This document shows, one piece after another, positions 24,153 through 37,600 of a DNA stretch of 64,000 nt; positions within the stretch are counted from its first letter, which is position 1; every line of letters starts with the position of its first letter. Both the position numbers and the translations under genes were made by a program. The stretch is from contig NC_049986.1 in NCBI RefSeq assembly GCF_000003815.2, positions 938,864 to 1,002,863 of the forward strand. The letters run 5' to 3'. Origin of the DNA: Branchiostoma floridae (Eukaryota > Chordata > Leptocardii > Amphioxiformes > Branchiostomatidae). The notes beneath the pieces are model-generated. The model saw only the letters and a program-made list of their open reading frames with translations, was not told the DNA's origin and ran no database searches.

Positions 24153-24350
24153 GATTTATAGGTGTATGCAGCTTGCTATGCCAGGCACCATGGTGTAAAG
24201 GCAGCAAATTCATTCTTCACTTCTATATGCCCACCAGGGTTGAACAAGTTTTCTAAAATCCACTTGTCCTATCGGGCAAGCACATAAAAAATGTACTTGC
24301 CCGAACCAATTTTTCACTTGCCCAAAATTCAAATGTCACTGTTACTAGTA

Positions 24351-24528
24351 CAGTCAAACCTGTCTATAGCGGCCACTCAAGGGACCGGACAAATGTGGCC
24401 ACTATAGACAGGTGGCCTCTGTATAGAGGTGGCAACTTGTAGGTAAAATACCCAAGGGACCGACAAAAAGTGGCCACTATGGACAGGTGGCCCCTCTGTA
24501 GAGGTGGCCCCTAATACAGGTTTGACTG
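24351..24528. mobile_element. Tc1/mariner MITE (CAGTCAAACCTG ends), nested
   Basis: Ends CAGTCAAACCTGTCTATAG and CAGGTTTGACTG are flanked by TA at 24349-24350 and 24529-24530. The interior repeats GTGGCCACTATAGACAGGTGG-like blocks. A longer relative lies at 48572-48956. It is inserted inside the CAGGG MITE. Confidence 0.88.
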
Positions 24529-24620
24529 TATATGCATTTTCACTTCCAGCAATTTGGAATTCTCTGTAGACAATTGCTTGATGTCATGACTGTAAAAAGT
24601 AACAAGTATATCAAGATTGC

Positions 24621-25228
24621 ACTAAAATGTGAAATATGTTTCTTTCTCATCTAGAGGGACTAGAAGCTTTAGGGCCAACATGGCAACACCTTTTAGGTCT
24701 AAAACTCAACAGTTTGCCACCTCATACATCCCAAGACTCATTAGTATTTGGAATGGGCTGGATGGAAACCTTAGAGCCATGGGCCGCTATGTCTCTCAGT
24801 CATCACACACAACTACATTTAAACGTCAGTTGTTGAAATACCTACACAACCGATTCACACACCTTTATAATACAGACACCCCATGTACTTGGACGTCGTT
24901 CTGCTCCTGTTCGACGTGCTTCGCAACAAGAGCACGTTAACCGTTCAACTTTGTATATAAACATTGTGCATTTTGTATACAAGTTATATTTTGTTTCCGA
25001 TTATCACTGTGCATACCATTTTTGATTATTCTTATTATTTAATTGAATGTGTATTGTATATAAGTTATTGTTTGTTTCCGATTATTCCTGTATATACCAT
25101 TGTTGACTCTTATTATTTACTTGTATTGTGTATTTTGTTTCGGGGAGACAACTTGCAGAGGTGGTATCACCTGTTTTGTCTCCCCACCATTTATGGGAAG
25201 TGCAATAAACAAATAAACAAATAAACAA
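24621..25228 (+). mobile_element. LINE 3' end with AAATAAAC tail, nested in a MITE
   Basis: The plus-strand reading 'FRSKTQQFATSYIPRLISIWNGL...TFKRQLLKYL' is the usual C-terminus of a CR1/L2-type reverse transcriptase (IP..I..WN.L....FK..L). A 3' UTR follows, ending in tandem AAATAAAC units (25204-25229). The flanking MITE sequence resumes directly after the tail. Confidence 0.8.
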
Positions 25229-25354
25229 AATCAATGGAAAAATCTTACTTGCCCGATCGGACAAGTGGGGTAGGACATGCACTTGCCCGAACAGCACTTT
25301 CACTTGCCCTGGACAATACGGCTAAGTGGACTTGTTTATCCCTGCCCACCCTTT

Positions 25355-25539
25355 GCCCCTTCCTCTCAATCTCACCTGACCTCTTCCCTTCCCTCTACCC
25401 CTTCGTCTCAATCACCCTACCTCTTCCCTTACCTGTCCTTTCACTGGACATCTTCCATTCCTTTCATCTGTACGTCTCACCCGATCTCTTCCCTCCCTTC
25501 CCATCTCTTTCCTTCCCTTTACCCCTACCCCCTGTGCTC
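25355..25539. repeat. Pyrimidine-rich low-complexity tract
   Basis: CTTCCCTTCC/CTCACCTGACC-type tandem-like sequence running into the assembly gap. It is probably the reason the gap could not be closed. Open frames through the gap are artefacts. Confidence 0.8.
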
Positions 25540-26496
25540 NNNNNNNNNNNNNNNNNNNNNNNNNNNNNNNNNNNNNNNNNNNNNNNNNNNNNNNNNNNNN
25601 NNNNNNNNNNNNNNNNNNNNNNNNNNNNNNNNNNNNNNNNNNNNNNNNNNNNNNNNNNNNNNNNNNNNNNNNNNNNNNNNNNNNNNNNNNNNNNNNNNNN
25701 NNNNNNNNNNNNNNNNNNNNNNNNNNNNNNNNNNNNNNNNNNNNNNNNNNNNNNNNNNNNNNNNNNNNNNNNNNNNNNNNNNNNNNNNNNNNNNNNNNNN
25801 NNNNNNNNNNNNNNNNNNNNNNNNNNNNNNNNNNNNNNNNNNNNNNNNNNNNNNNNNNNNNNNNNNNNNNNNNNNNNNNNNNNNNNNNNNNNNNNNNNNN
25901 NNNNNNNNNNNNNNNNNNNNNNNNNNNNNNNNNNNNNNNNNNNNNNNNNNNNNNNNNNNNNNNNNNNNNNNNNNNNNNNNNNNNNNNNNNNNNNNNNNNN
26001 NNNNNNNNNNNNNNNNNNNNNNNNNNNNNNNNNNNNNNNNNNNNNNNNNNNNNNNNNNNNNNNNNNNNNNNNNNNNNNNNNNNNNNNNNNNNNNNNNNNN
26101 NNNNNNNNNNNNNNNNNNNNNNNNNNNNNNNNNNNNNNNNNNNNNNNNNNNNNNNNNNNNNNNNNNNNNNNNNNNNNNNNNNNNNNNNNNNNNNNNNNNN
26201 NNNNNNNNNNNNNNNNNNNNNNNNNNNNNNNNNNNNNNNNNNNNNNNNNNNNNNNNNNNNNNNNNNNNNNNNNNNNNNNNNNNNNNNNNNNNNNNNNNNN
26301 NNNNNNNNNNNNNNNNNNNNNNNNNNNNNNNNNNNNNNNNNNNNNNNNNNNNNNNNNNNNNNNNNNNNNNNNNNNNNNNNNNNNNNNNNNNNNNNNNNNN
26401 NNNNNNNNNNNNNNNNNNNNNNNNNNNNNNNNNNNNNNNNNNNNNNNNNNNNNNNNNNNNNNNNNNNNNNNNNNNNNNNNNNNNNNNNNNNNNNNN
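25540..26496. other. Assembly gap (957 N)
   Basis: Run of N after a low-complexity tract. Its content cannot be judged. Confidence 0.99.
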
Positions 26497-28719
26497 GACA
26501 ATGGGATTTGTATTATACAATACTGCAATGACGCACCCTAGAAGGCAAAACCTCAATCGCAGCCATTTTTAGGCAAAAGGTCTCCCATAATGAACAAAAA
26601 GATAGCAAAGGCCAATAGTGAATCAGTGCAGTTTTTGTCTTCTAAGCTAGAACCTGTTCTACTTCTAGCCATCTTGCTCAATACTTTTTATGTGAGTTAA
26701 TCATGAAAATGTTGCATTCCATTCTCAAATAACATAGTATTTTTTATTACATAAATATGCAGAAAGGTAATGTAAGATTATTTCTATATTTTGTCACTGA
26801 TGTTCAAAAACCAGCGGATGCTATGATCTATGTTACAAAGTTGAGAGGAGTATATTGTAAACCATATTGTTTCATGTCAGTTACTTAAGTTTCTGCTTGG
26901 TTAATGTATTGTGTAGTCTTTTACAACAAGTAACAAAACAGTAAATAATATTACCATTACAGTGAAATGTGAAAGACCTCTTTGAGACAAGTAGAATACA
27001 AATAGTGATAATTATGAAAAGTCTGGCCGGATCATTGTCAAGCAAAAGTTGCACTGTGATGTAAGAAAAAGGACACATGTAACACCAACATACATATTTC
27101 TTTTATTTACATGTACTTACACAACTACTATTCCCTTGTAGGGTCTGAAATTGAAGCAGATGCAATTTTACTGGTTTAACATAAAGATTTTAACATTAGA
27201 TCATGCCTATTCAACTTACCGGCACTGAATTCATGTGAATCTTCTATTAAGACATCTTCAGTGATAGTTATCTGATCTTGTAACAATGATTCATGTATTA
27301 GAAATAGAATGCTAAACTAGGCCAATTAATGTTGCTATGTCATCAACATTATTGTCAAGACTGAAAGAGAACAAAATGTAGAGAAACAGATGATAATTAC
27401 TGATTGTAGTATATGCCATTTATACAAACTAAAAGCAGAGTCAACGTAATGGTTAGCTAAACTAATTGATGCAAAGTGGTTTCTACTGAGTCAGAAGGCA
27501 AGGACCATTCATTTTTTTGTCTTCCTCTTCTGAAGCAAAATATGCAATATTTGTACACAAAACATGTTTTCCAGATATGTGTTTTTACTAAGATGATGTG
27601 ATTGATGTTATTCTATTAAAGTCGGCCACGTTGGGTAACTTTTAGCGGAATATCGGTGCTTTAATAATCTTACAAAATTCACAGCAACGAAAAGAGGAAA
27701 GTTAGAACCTTGAGTTTTGTTCTTTATGTTCCCCATAGAAGTATTACTTATGGTCATTTGAAGTCATGAAGCCCTGTTTAAAAAAAATGTTGTCACTGTT
27801 TTATACGAATCTTCATTTATTATTGTCTTTGTACATAAATCAATTTTGTACACAAGTTTGTCTGTCTCATCTCACTTTATTGCAATGATATACCATAACT
27901 ACAGAAACGTGGTTGGTAAGTCAAGAGGAATTAAATAATGATAACAGCTTAGACTATTCCAAACTATGATTTAAAAAAAAGCTGTTGGTAAAATGTTTAC
28001 ATCAACATGTAGACTTTGATAGGTATGGCGTCGTTTAACACACTGAGTCGACGGTGACGCCCTCCTATGCTCCACAATTGATATGAGTGTACGTAACAAA
28101 AGGTGTGAAGAAGAACATGACTAATTTCTTCAATGTAAGCGATGGCGAAGGTTGAAGAAATAGTTGAACGTCATCAAGGAGGTTTAACCTCCTTGACGTC
28201 ATCGGGAGGAAGGTCGTAGGTATGCCAATATGTCCTTTTTATATCAATCGGTACGCAGATATCTACCAATTTAGTAGATTTAAAGTCAAGTGAATGACCA
28301 AAGTTGATATAGAAAATCGGATAAATTATCCAAGCAGAAGTTGGGGAGAAAAATCGTAATATTTTATGAGTGATGACTGGGCTTCTCTGACAGTCCCTTT
28401 ACATACCCCATATAAGCGGGTGGACAGTTGAATAAAAGGACTCGATGCGTTTTCAAACGAGTGATGAATGCAGTTAGTTGCAATAAACTGTTTTTGAAGC
28501 AAAGTGACAGAAAGAGAGAACATTAGTTCTAATCTGATTAAAGTTAGTAACGTTACAGTTACACTGTTATTATCATAATTCATTAATGTGGATTTGGAGT
28601 TCTCCTTATTCACGATACCGTCATAACAAACTAACTCCTACACAAGTCTTAGTTAGCCCAAAGTCCATCACTAATTACCAAACAAAAACTATATCTTAAT
28701 GCAAAAAACGTTTACTTAA

Positions 28720-29307
28720 GGCTACATTGATTTGATTATATGGATGACATCCACGCTAGCACCAATTTTCGGCCATTTCCAAAAAAAAAAAGAAGTTTTC
28801 GACCACACAATAAATTGTGCAAAGCAGCTGTAAAATGAGCACAAATATTCCGTAGATTGAAAAAAAAGTATCAGAAAACAGATAACTAATGCCATAGAAT
28901 GCCAAAATAAATCTAAAGTCAAAGAATAAGATGTGAAAGGACAGAAAGAAAAAAATCTATTGTTGGTTGGGGGAGGTACCAGTTCAGAAAATTCAGGTCC
29001 AGAGGATCATTTCCAGGTCCGGACATGAACCTGGACCTGATTGTCTGTGGAGACTGAGAACTGGCAATACTCAAAACAATGGTAATTGGTCAATTTTGCT
29101 ACAAAGGAATCTGTTTGGTGGATTATTGGACTCCCACTGCATTTTAAAATCCCATCTCCATGTAATAAAGGCTAACTGTCTCTGAACCTTTGACTGTAGA
29201 AACTTGGTGCAATTGACTATAAACTCTGCTTGACTTCGCTCTTGTTGTCTTCTTGGAGTTTTGGAGTTCCCGGAGGATGTCATCCATATAATCAAATCAA
29301 CATGGCC
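28720..29307. mobile_element. Harbinger-type MITE with TAA duplication
   Basis: Inverted ends, GGCTACATTGATTTGATTAT on the left and ATAATCAAATCAACATGGCC on the right, are flanked by TAA at 28717-28719 and 29308-29310. Next inward, TATGGATGACATCC pairs with GGATGTCATCCATA. A related copy lies at 57317-57590. A segment near 28975-29045 (GGTCCAGGTCCGGAC-like) resembles part of the hAT MITE at 47037, suggesting a nested insert. Confidence 0.85.
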
Positions 29308-29409
29308 TAATCAAATGAAAATGTGACAGCCCTTCACAACGTGACAGTTTACAGACAGTTTGTATTCAGTGAATCATGAACATCAAGTGCAAAACGTGTA
29401 CTAAGTATT

Positions 29410-29522
29410 TTCATGGATCAAAAGCGCCCCTTATTAAACAGTTGCAGTACTTCACCATTCTCTGCTGGTTGTGCGTGCAGTACTTCAACTAATTAATAGG
29501 GGGCGCTTTCAAACCATGAGAA
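29410..29522. mobile_element. Short foldback element
   Basis: TCATGGATCAAAAGCGCCCC pairs with GGGGGCGCTTTCAAACCATGA. The centre also folds (cagttgcagtact / cagtacttcaacta). About 110 bp, non-coding; family unknown. Confidence 0.6.
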
Positions 29523-31368
29523 TATTTCAGTATGTAAATGTCTAAAACACCTCCGTTAGTCGATTATTTCGATGTTATGTATGTGTGACAAGTGGATTGG
29601 AATAAACTAAAACTCAAAGTGTGCAACCAATTTGATGGGAAGATTTATAAACTTTTGTTGATGGCCTTTTCTACAACACCTAAATGTTTTCTAGTCTAAT
29701 ATACCATATATAACGTTATATCTGCTTTGTTAAAATAAATGCCAACACTAAATGAGTACAAAATGAGACGCACAAAACTACCAGGACAAGAAAGATGATA
29801 AAATACCTTATTGTATTAAGATAGTGGACATAACAGGTGTACAACACGAAGCACACTGTAATGACTATATATACACAGTACATTAATACAATACATGTAT
29901 CCGAATGTGATATCATGGGCATGTTTTTCAGGAATTACAGCACTTTGACCAACTTACATTGCACAGAGCATGAAGGAAAAACATAGTCATAACAATGAAA
30001 AAACATTCTGATGACACGTTCCCTGTGATTACAAGAACACTGTTCTATAGGCAAATCAAAGGTCTTTATTACAAAGTCATATTCATCAGTTTTGTTCTGC
30101 AATTGCTACTTCACATGAATACTGCTACTAAGTCAGAAAACGACCCTAACAAGTTATATTTTAGCTTGCCATATATTTACACAAAAGCTGCCATTTTCTG
30201 ATGATGCAGGTCAGAGCGATATGAATGATAGAATATGAATGAAAGAACATTTTGCAGCATGAGGCAAGGAAAAGCAGTGGAAATACTGTACTAAGATGCT
30301 ATAATGTAGCAAAAGAGACTTTACTGGTTAATATGAAAACTATAATGGATAATGAATAAAATAGAGTACAATGAGGACATCATTATCATTGAACTACTGA
30401 TAAACTTAATTTTACCTAAATGAAGTACAGTACTGAGATATATTGCCTGTTTTCAAATACATGGGCACTGGGCAGTGTACAACACTACACAATGGAATAT
30501 ACTGTATACACTGGATCAGTACAATAGTATCAAAGCAGAAAATTTCACAGAAATTACTATGGGCTGTTACATCTCAAAAGATGGGAGGGCTTTAAAGTGG
30601 AAATAATTCATTGACTAACATTCATTTGGACAACTCTCATTAAAATCAGCCTCCCAAAATTTCAAATAAAACAGCCCAAAAGTGTTCAACTGTAAATAAT
30701 GTTACATGTACGATAGCATATTTACAAGTTACTTAATATTCATAATCCAGACTGCTTTTACAATTTTTCTGTACTCGGTCATTACCACATCATGATATTT
30801 CCAGAAAATACAGCAAAATATACCGAAGCAAAAAAAAGCCTTAAGTAAAACAAAACTGAAGGAGTATTTCTTATCTCTCTGTTAAAACTGTACAGACTGG
30901 AAGTAACAGTTGAGCTGTTTCTTTTTTTACAGTTTATAATAGTCTTACTAGTTTTGAGAATTTCACTTGCAATGGTTTAATGACTAACTGATCTGATTAA
31001 CAACATGAAATCTTCACTCAATCATGGTTAAAACATCTAAAACACAATAATAAGATAAAAGATTATTAGCTTGAGTGGTGTGAGGTTCAAGCCCTACTGA
31101 TGGTTCATATAATGTAGTTCTACATCCCATCCAAAAGCATGTAGTATAGATCACTGAGGACTTTCTTGGGCTGATATGTAAATCATTGTGGACCGAATAT
31201 GACAAAAGTTTTACATAATATGATAACAGCTAAAATTGTGATGACATTATATTGTTTCATAGTCAAGTATATCTATGAGTGACAGCCAAATTTCAATCTT
31301 CCTAGTAAGAACTGTTTGAGAAAAGACTTTTGGAATTGAATACGTATCTGAAATCAGCAAGTATTGAA

Positions 31369-31437
31369 TGAATGAATGAACTTTATTGCACGACATTTGT
31401 ACATGGTACAATTGTAAGGCAACAGTTATAAGTCAAT
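31369..31437 (-). mobile_element. Truncated LINE 3' tail
   Basis: The minus strand gives TTGTACCATGTACAAATGTC then GTGCAATAAAGTTCATTC, the same 3' end as at 15404-15834. It is about 250 bases downstream of the syntaxin 6 stop and on the same strand, so its AATAAA could serve as the gene's polyadenylation signal (inference). Confidence 0.65.
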
Positions 31438-31686
31438 TAATACAATGATATTCGTCTAAGGTATAAAAGTATTTGAGACATTTTTGTCACAGAAAAAAAT
31501 CCCCTGTACCCTTAAAGAGCTCAGATGCAAATGAAACTTACATCTATTTTATAGAAATATTAGCTTACATTATTGACCTTTTCTCAACTGCCTATACTGT
31601 ATCTTTAGCACAGATTAGGTGCAACAATTCTTCCTCTAAAAATTAAAACAAAAATCACTGGATGATTGAAGTGGAGATTCTCCCTA

Positions 31687-34600
31687 CTATAAGGTCAGGA
31701 ACAGAATGATGAGAATGAACATGATGACCAGCAGCACAATGATTGCTGTCCACTGACGCTTGTCTGGGGGAATACAGAGAATGATCAGATAGTTAGATGG
31801 GTATCTATGACACAGTGCAGAAGATATAACGCTACATTACCTTTATCCGCGGAACAACCTTTATCCATTGCTTTTGAAAACTGGATATTTAGGGATATCA
31901 AGTACATGGACAGTGGTTTCAAATTGCAACATTTTTAAGATATATATAACCACCGTCTGTCGTCTTAATATCATTAAACACCGCTTTCAAAAGCAACGGA
32001 TATAGGTTACCCCGCGAATAAAGGCGTTACATTGTAGTTTAAAAAAAATCAAATATTCCATACTACATAGCCTAGCTCACTTTTCATACTCTTAAAATGA
32101 GCACATTCAGTGACCTTTCTGAATATTCAATGACCTTGGATTTGGTCTTATACATGCATTAATATATCAAATCTACTGAAACACAGTTGCTCATACTTTT
32201 CAAAAATGGTCAACTTCAAGTCTTGTAAAATTATTTTCACAATGTCTGTGATACAACACGAACTCCTTCCTAATACTTCATTAGACTTGCACTGGGCATA
32301 ATGCCAAACATGCATTGCAAATAATCTCTTTAGAGCCTTACTAATTGGGAATCTGTGGTCCTAATTATACTGAACCCAAGTCAAACTGTCTATCCATGCA
32401 AGAAAACAAGAGCAGGGTTCTCCCCAGAGAGTGGAATAAGGGAGGCCCTCCACTATACTCTCAGCCAGCTCCACTATACTATTTTTCAAATTTAGTGTGT
32501 TTCTTCCCTATTTTCTTTGTTAGTTTTGCTAAGATTAATGACAATTCACAGATTTTTGTACCAACTACCAAGTGGCATCACTTTTCCAGTCAGCATTGTC
32601 TGCAAAAACTTGTGAATGAGCAATGATCAAAACAATAGTAGTTTTGCCACTTCACAACAAAGGAATAACAACAGTATATTATACTTGTAGTATTTGACAC
32701 CCTCTGTCATTGCAAAATGAACCCATTTTCATGAAAGTGCAGCGCGTTGGTGCGGGTTATTTTTGCCAGCCCCTCCACTATACTAAAAAATTCTGGGGAG
32801 AACCCTGAAGAGGATAATATTACACAGAGTACTAAGTGGCCACCTACCATTGGACATGTGTGAGACTTTGGCAATTTTTTTGAGAACGCCGTCCAGTCTG
32901 GACTGAGTAGAGTCAATCTCGTGTCCCAAGTCATCTAACATCCTGGGGGGAAATGGGAACAAAGTATTGTTACAGATAGTATTTGAAGGTACAGAATATT
33001 TCATTCTACATATGTGTGCATTAAAGGAGAAATGCTCATTATGTACTGTAAATGCAGAAATGTTCGCGGTGGATTAATGTTTAATTTTTCAATTTTCTAT
33101 TGTGGTATTAGACTGCAGTCTATTGTGTTGCCGCGAACTTAAATCCACCGCGAAAAGTCCTTTTTCCCGCTACCGCGTAATTAAATCCCCGCGAACTTAA
33201 ATGCATTTACAGTATCTGTATCTATATAACTGCCCTTTGGCATAACACACCAGCTTCGCAGGCACGCGGCGCATTAGCAGCTGGTTATATTACACTGAAC
33301 GACCTGTACTTCACACCTAACTTTTGCACATCTATCTGCAAGCGTTCTTTAAAACTATTCACCGAAGACTGTGTTTGGTGATAACAAATTCCACTCTACT
33401 ATAGTGCTGGGAAAATACAAATTTTTGAACCCACCAATCCTAGGATGGTAACTCTGGTACTTGAAGGCACAACTTTTCCTTGTTCTTTTTTGAGCTGATA
33501 TTTGATACTTATCAGTCAGTACGTCCACCATTATATCTAAGACTCAATGAAGAGAACAGATCCCATCACTAAAATTAAGAACAAAACATTGAGAAGCAAA
33601 CTTACACAGCCTGTTCATCCAGCTCATTGCCTATCTGATGAGACATGTTCTTCAGTACTCCTACACTGCCTGATACCATCTCCAACTGGTCATCCTGGGA
33701 CTCCACTATTAACTACATAAACAAGCAAAAAAACATAAAAATCTCTTTTATATACACTGTCAAAATTTTATCTATCATATTTCAGTAATACATAATAAAC
33801 CATTTTCATGTAAAACAAGGAGACATCTTTACATCTTCTAGTACTTGGTTAGAAATTAATTTTTCTTATAATATAAGGCCACACCAATTTAATTTCTTGG
33901 TTCACGAATTTTTTCATAAAAAATATGGAGCGAGAGGGCGAAATAAAAATAAAAATAAAAATTGTAAAATGGTTGGGGTTAAGGTAACGGCTAATCCAAA
34001 ACATAAAGAAAAAAAGTTTTCAGCTTGAAAAAAAGTACAAAAACACTATTTTTGTACAGTAACAGCACCTGTACCCACACTTTAAGGAGCTTATAATATA
34101 AAGGCCAATTTGCTACACCAGAAAGTTGGTGAATGGTTTCATTAATGGTGAAAATTTGCTGAGTGGTAATTTTTATTTTTATTTTTTTCCCAAAAAATAG
34201 GAGCGAGCGAATTCGTGAACCAAGAAATTAAATCGGTGTGGCCTAAAGGTACAGTAAAACACAAACTCATTATTAAGAAATTTTCTTGATACCGTAGGGT
34301 TGAAGATATGGTAAACTGTTTCATATGTTTTGTACGGAACATACAGAAGACATGTAGAGTGTGCCTGCTTACCTGTTGTTGTTGTCTTGTGTCAGCTATA
34401 AATTTCTGGTTGGTGTTGTCCATCTCTGAGTCCAGTTTTGTGTAGCGGTCCTGCCGTTTACTGGGACCGTTGAAGAGGTGCTGTGGGAGGATCAGTTATC
34501 AATTAGTGATGTGACAATGACTGCTTAGGCCACACCAATTTAATTTCTTGGTTCACGGATTTTTTCATAAAAAATATGGAGCGAGAGGGCGAAATAAAAA

Positions 34601-37600
34601 TAAAAATTGTAAAATGGTGGGGTAAAGGTAACGGCTTATCCAAAACATAAAGAAAAAAAGTTTTCAGCTTGAAAAAAGTACAAAAACACTATTTTTGTAC
34701 AGTAACAGCACCTGTACCCACACTTTAAGGAGCTTATAATATAAAGGCCAATTTGCTACACCAGAAAGTTGGTGAATGGTTTCATTAATGGTGAAAATTT
34801 GCTGAGTGGTAATTTTTATTTTTATTTTTTTCCCAAAAAATAGGAGCGAGCGAATTCGTGAACCAAGAAATTAAATTGGTGTGGCCTTAAGAAATCAAAA
34901 TCTCTAAGGTGCATGTCTAACCCTGATTATGAAACTGTTAGTGTTACATATGCACAGGAGCGAGTGTGTACACATGCAGGCATGCATACACACACGCACG
35001 CACGAACACAAATTGCTATAACATACAGTATTGTCATAAATAAAATACACCAGCACAGTTTTCTAACTTTTTCTCAAAGGATCTTAATCTTTAAAGTTTT
35101 GGAAGGAAAGAAGGAAAACCCAAGAACAGCAAAAGAGTCTATGTTTAAAGAGAACCCATGGCCCAGAAATATCTCTACCGATACTGCTGAAACAAAAGCA
35201 CAGCTAGTACAAAAGCATTAACCTCGGAATGCTGTTATGACAACAACAAAAAATAACTACAATTTGTACAAAATCATGAGGCTTTGAAAAAGTGTGTGGA
35301 GATATAATAATGATATTTCGTTGTTTTTTTGCTATGCAAACCACCGTAATTTTTAAGAAACAAACAGCATGAGAAAGACCAAGTCCCAAAAATTGTTAGT
35401 TAATCTGGTTAGTTCTCATCACACCAGAGGGACAGAGATTTTCTCCCAGCACCACCTATAAAACCCAGGTGCACCATGGGATACCTCTCTTTCCCTGCTC
35501 CTGTCTTCTTTAACCGGTTTATTGTCTTTGGGTGACGTGTTAACGTGCAGCAGCTTTGTTTTCATCTGATTCTGAGTGTCCTGGAGGGGAGGTGCATTTT
35601 TCACAGTCATGAGAACTTTGTTAGAACTACACTACATGGGCAGAACTTCTTGAACGTGAAAGCTATCATATTTCCCAAAGAATTTGCTGTTTTGAATTCT
35701 ACATGTTTTACAGTGAGAAATACACGATGCACCTGTTAAAGAGGATGTCACATTTTCACCATAAACTTACATATTGCTATGTATACAGTGCATCGTCAAT
35801 ACCTTAAACGGAATTTCATATCTGTGACTCAAAATACTGTTTGAACCTGTATCTGTATATCCAGAGAAAGTTCTTGCATTGAATACGTTTGCTGACAGCT
35901 TTCACATATCAAAGAGTTCTACCAAACACACACACACACACATGACACTACAGTAGCCTAGGTGTACCTGTCTATTTCTGCCCTCTATTCTGGCTTTGGC
36001 ACTTGGACTTGCCATGTGATCCTTCATTTCCTATGGAGGTGATAACAGGATGATAACATGTAGTTGTAATGCTAGTGAGTAATCTTTTACACAGTCCACC
36101 AGGTCAGGCTTTTAGCTAGGATTTTATAATAGGGAGTCCAAACTTATTGGTGAGTCGCGGTAAGTGACTATTGTAGGGGGGTCTGGGGGCATCCACCTTC
36201 CATGGTGCAGAGTTTTTGATGATTTTAAATTAAAACAGTGCATTCTAAGGTATTCAAAGAGGCAAAAATACTGTTCCAGAGGTCACAGTCTTCACAAATG
36301 ACCTGGTAGCATCCCTAGTCAATCAGAATTTCATGCTTGTCAGAGGATTTTCTCCCCAGTATAGGGCGTCCAGGGGCATCAAATTTCTTGTTATTCTAAG
36401 AAAAGTGCGTCCAGATGACGCGTTGACGCATGCCTGGCTAAAAGCCTGGTTGTAATGCTAGTGAGTAATCTTTTACACAGTCCACCAGGTATAACGTTGA
36501 TTTTGTGACACTGTGCAAGTACTAGTATCTATTGACATCTCACAATCCTATATATATTCATGATATAAAGAGTAAAATATTCAAGTTTATGTACTACACG
36601 CTGTTTCAATTGAAGACATCTTTACTATTGGTAAATATCAAAGTAACAATGAAGTCATTTTAAGAAAATACTCTTTTCTAACTTTCTTGACTATAAGTGT
36701 AACTGTTCAAGATTTACACATACAAGAATGGAAAAATGCGGTGAAAAATGCCATCAAATGCAATTCCAACCTATCATAGTACATGGTACTAAAGAAAATA
36801 TCTGCATCATGTGTGAAGTGTTGCAGTCATTTCACCTTGACACTTTGCCGTGTCCTTGAGATAAAGGCCCGTCTGTCGGCTAGTTCCTGCTGGTCGATCT
36901 TGAACTTCCTTGGGTTGGACTCTACAATACTTGAGAACAGAGTTAAGGTCCTTTTGCTACTTATATATTAATGTCCCGAAAATAGTTTCATCAGGTTGGT
37001 AGAATATAGGATAAAGGAGAAATTCTTTGTACACAACCAGTGGGTACTTACATAGCTTACGTTTCGATGTCTCTCAGACACCTTCGTCAACCCCAGTGAT
37101 GAACCGGGACGAGGGGGGATACAAACTAAGCCACGTTTGGGATTGTTTTCTCACCGCAAAAGCGCCATCTACTTCGGATCCATCTGGTGCTGCAGGAGCA
37201 GAGCACCAGTTATCCTCTCTGACACCCATTGTCAAGCATACCTCGAAACTTCAGCTATGGACACACCCAGAGGGTCTTGACATAGGGCTTCTCCTATGTC
37301 CTATACTGTGCTCTCCAATTGTATATATTGACGGNNNNNNNNNNNNNNNNNNNNNNNNNNNNNNNNNNNNNNNNNNNNNNNNNNNNNNNNNNNNNNNNNN
37401 NNNNNNNNNNNNNNNNNNNNNNNNNNNNNNNNNNNNNNCTCCTTTATCCTATATTAATGTTGTTCACAATACACTTATACAGCATCTAGAAATGAATGTA
37501 GAATTTCCGACTCTGTATTATACCAAAGAGGACATGCGTCAATGAAGGTCAGGCATCCAGGTAATAAGATACGCCAAAAGCAATCAATCAAGCAATTGGA

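Larger units (their letters stand above)
24235..25344. mobile_element. CAGGG-ended MITE interrupted by two later insertions
   Basis: Left end CAGGGTTGAACAAGTTTTCT and right end GACTTGTTTATCCCTG match the intact copy at 58956-59281. CCCAC flanks it on both sides (24230-24234, 25345-25349). Internally it is broken by a TA-flanked mariner MITE (24351-24528) and a LINE 3' end (about 24621-25228). The MITE sequence resumes exactly at each junction. The repeated 'acttgcccgat.gggcaag' motifs are its internal signature. Confidence 0.88.
26497..31686. other. Gene-free stretch 3' of syntaxin 6
   Basis: About 5.2 kb with no convincing exon on either strand. It holds a 588-bp Harbinger-type MITE, a short foldback element and a truncated LINE tail. 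Its right part probably includes the syntaxin 6 3' UTR. Confidence 0.6.

Noticed and set aside
25234-26572. Frames of over 340 codons spanning the N run
   Set aside because: They exist only because N cannot encode stops; the flanks are pyrimidine-rich low complexity or MITE.
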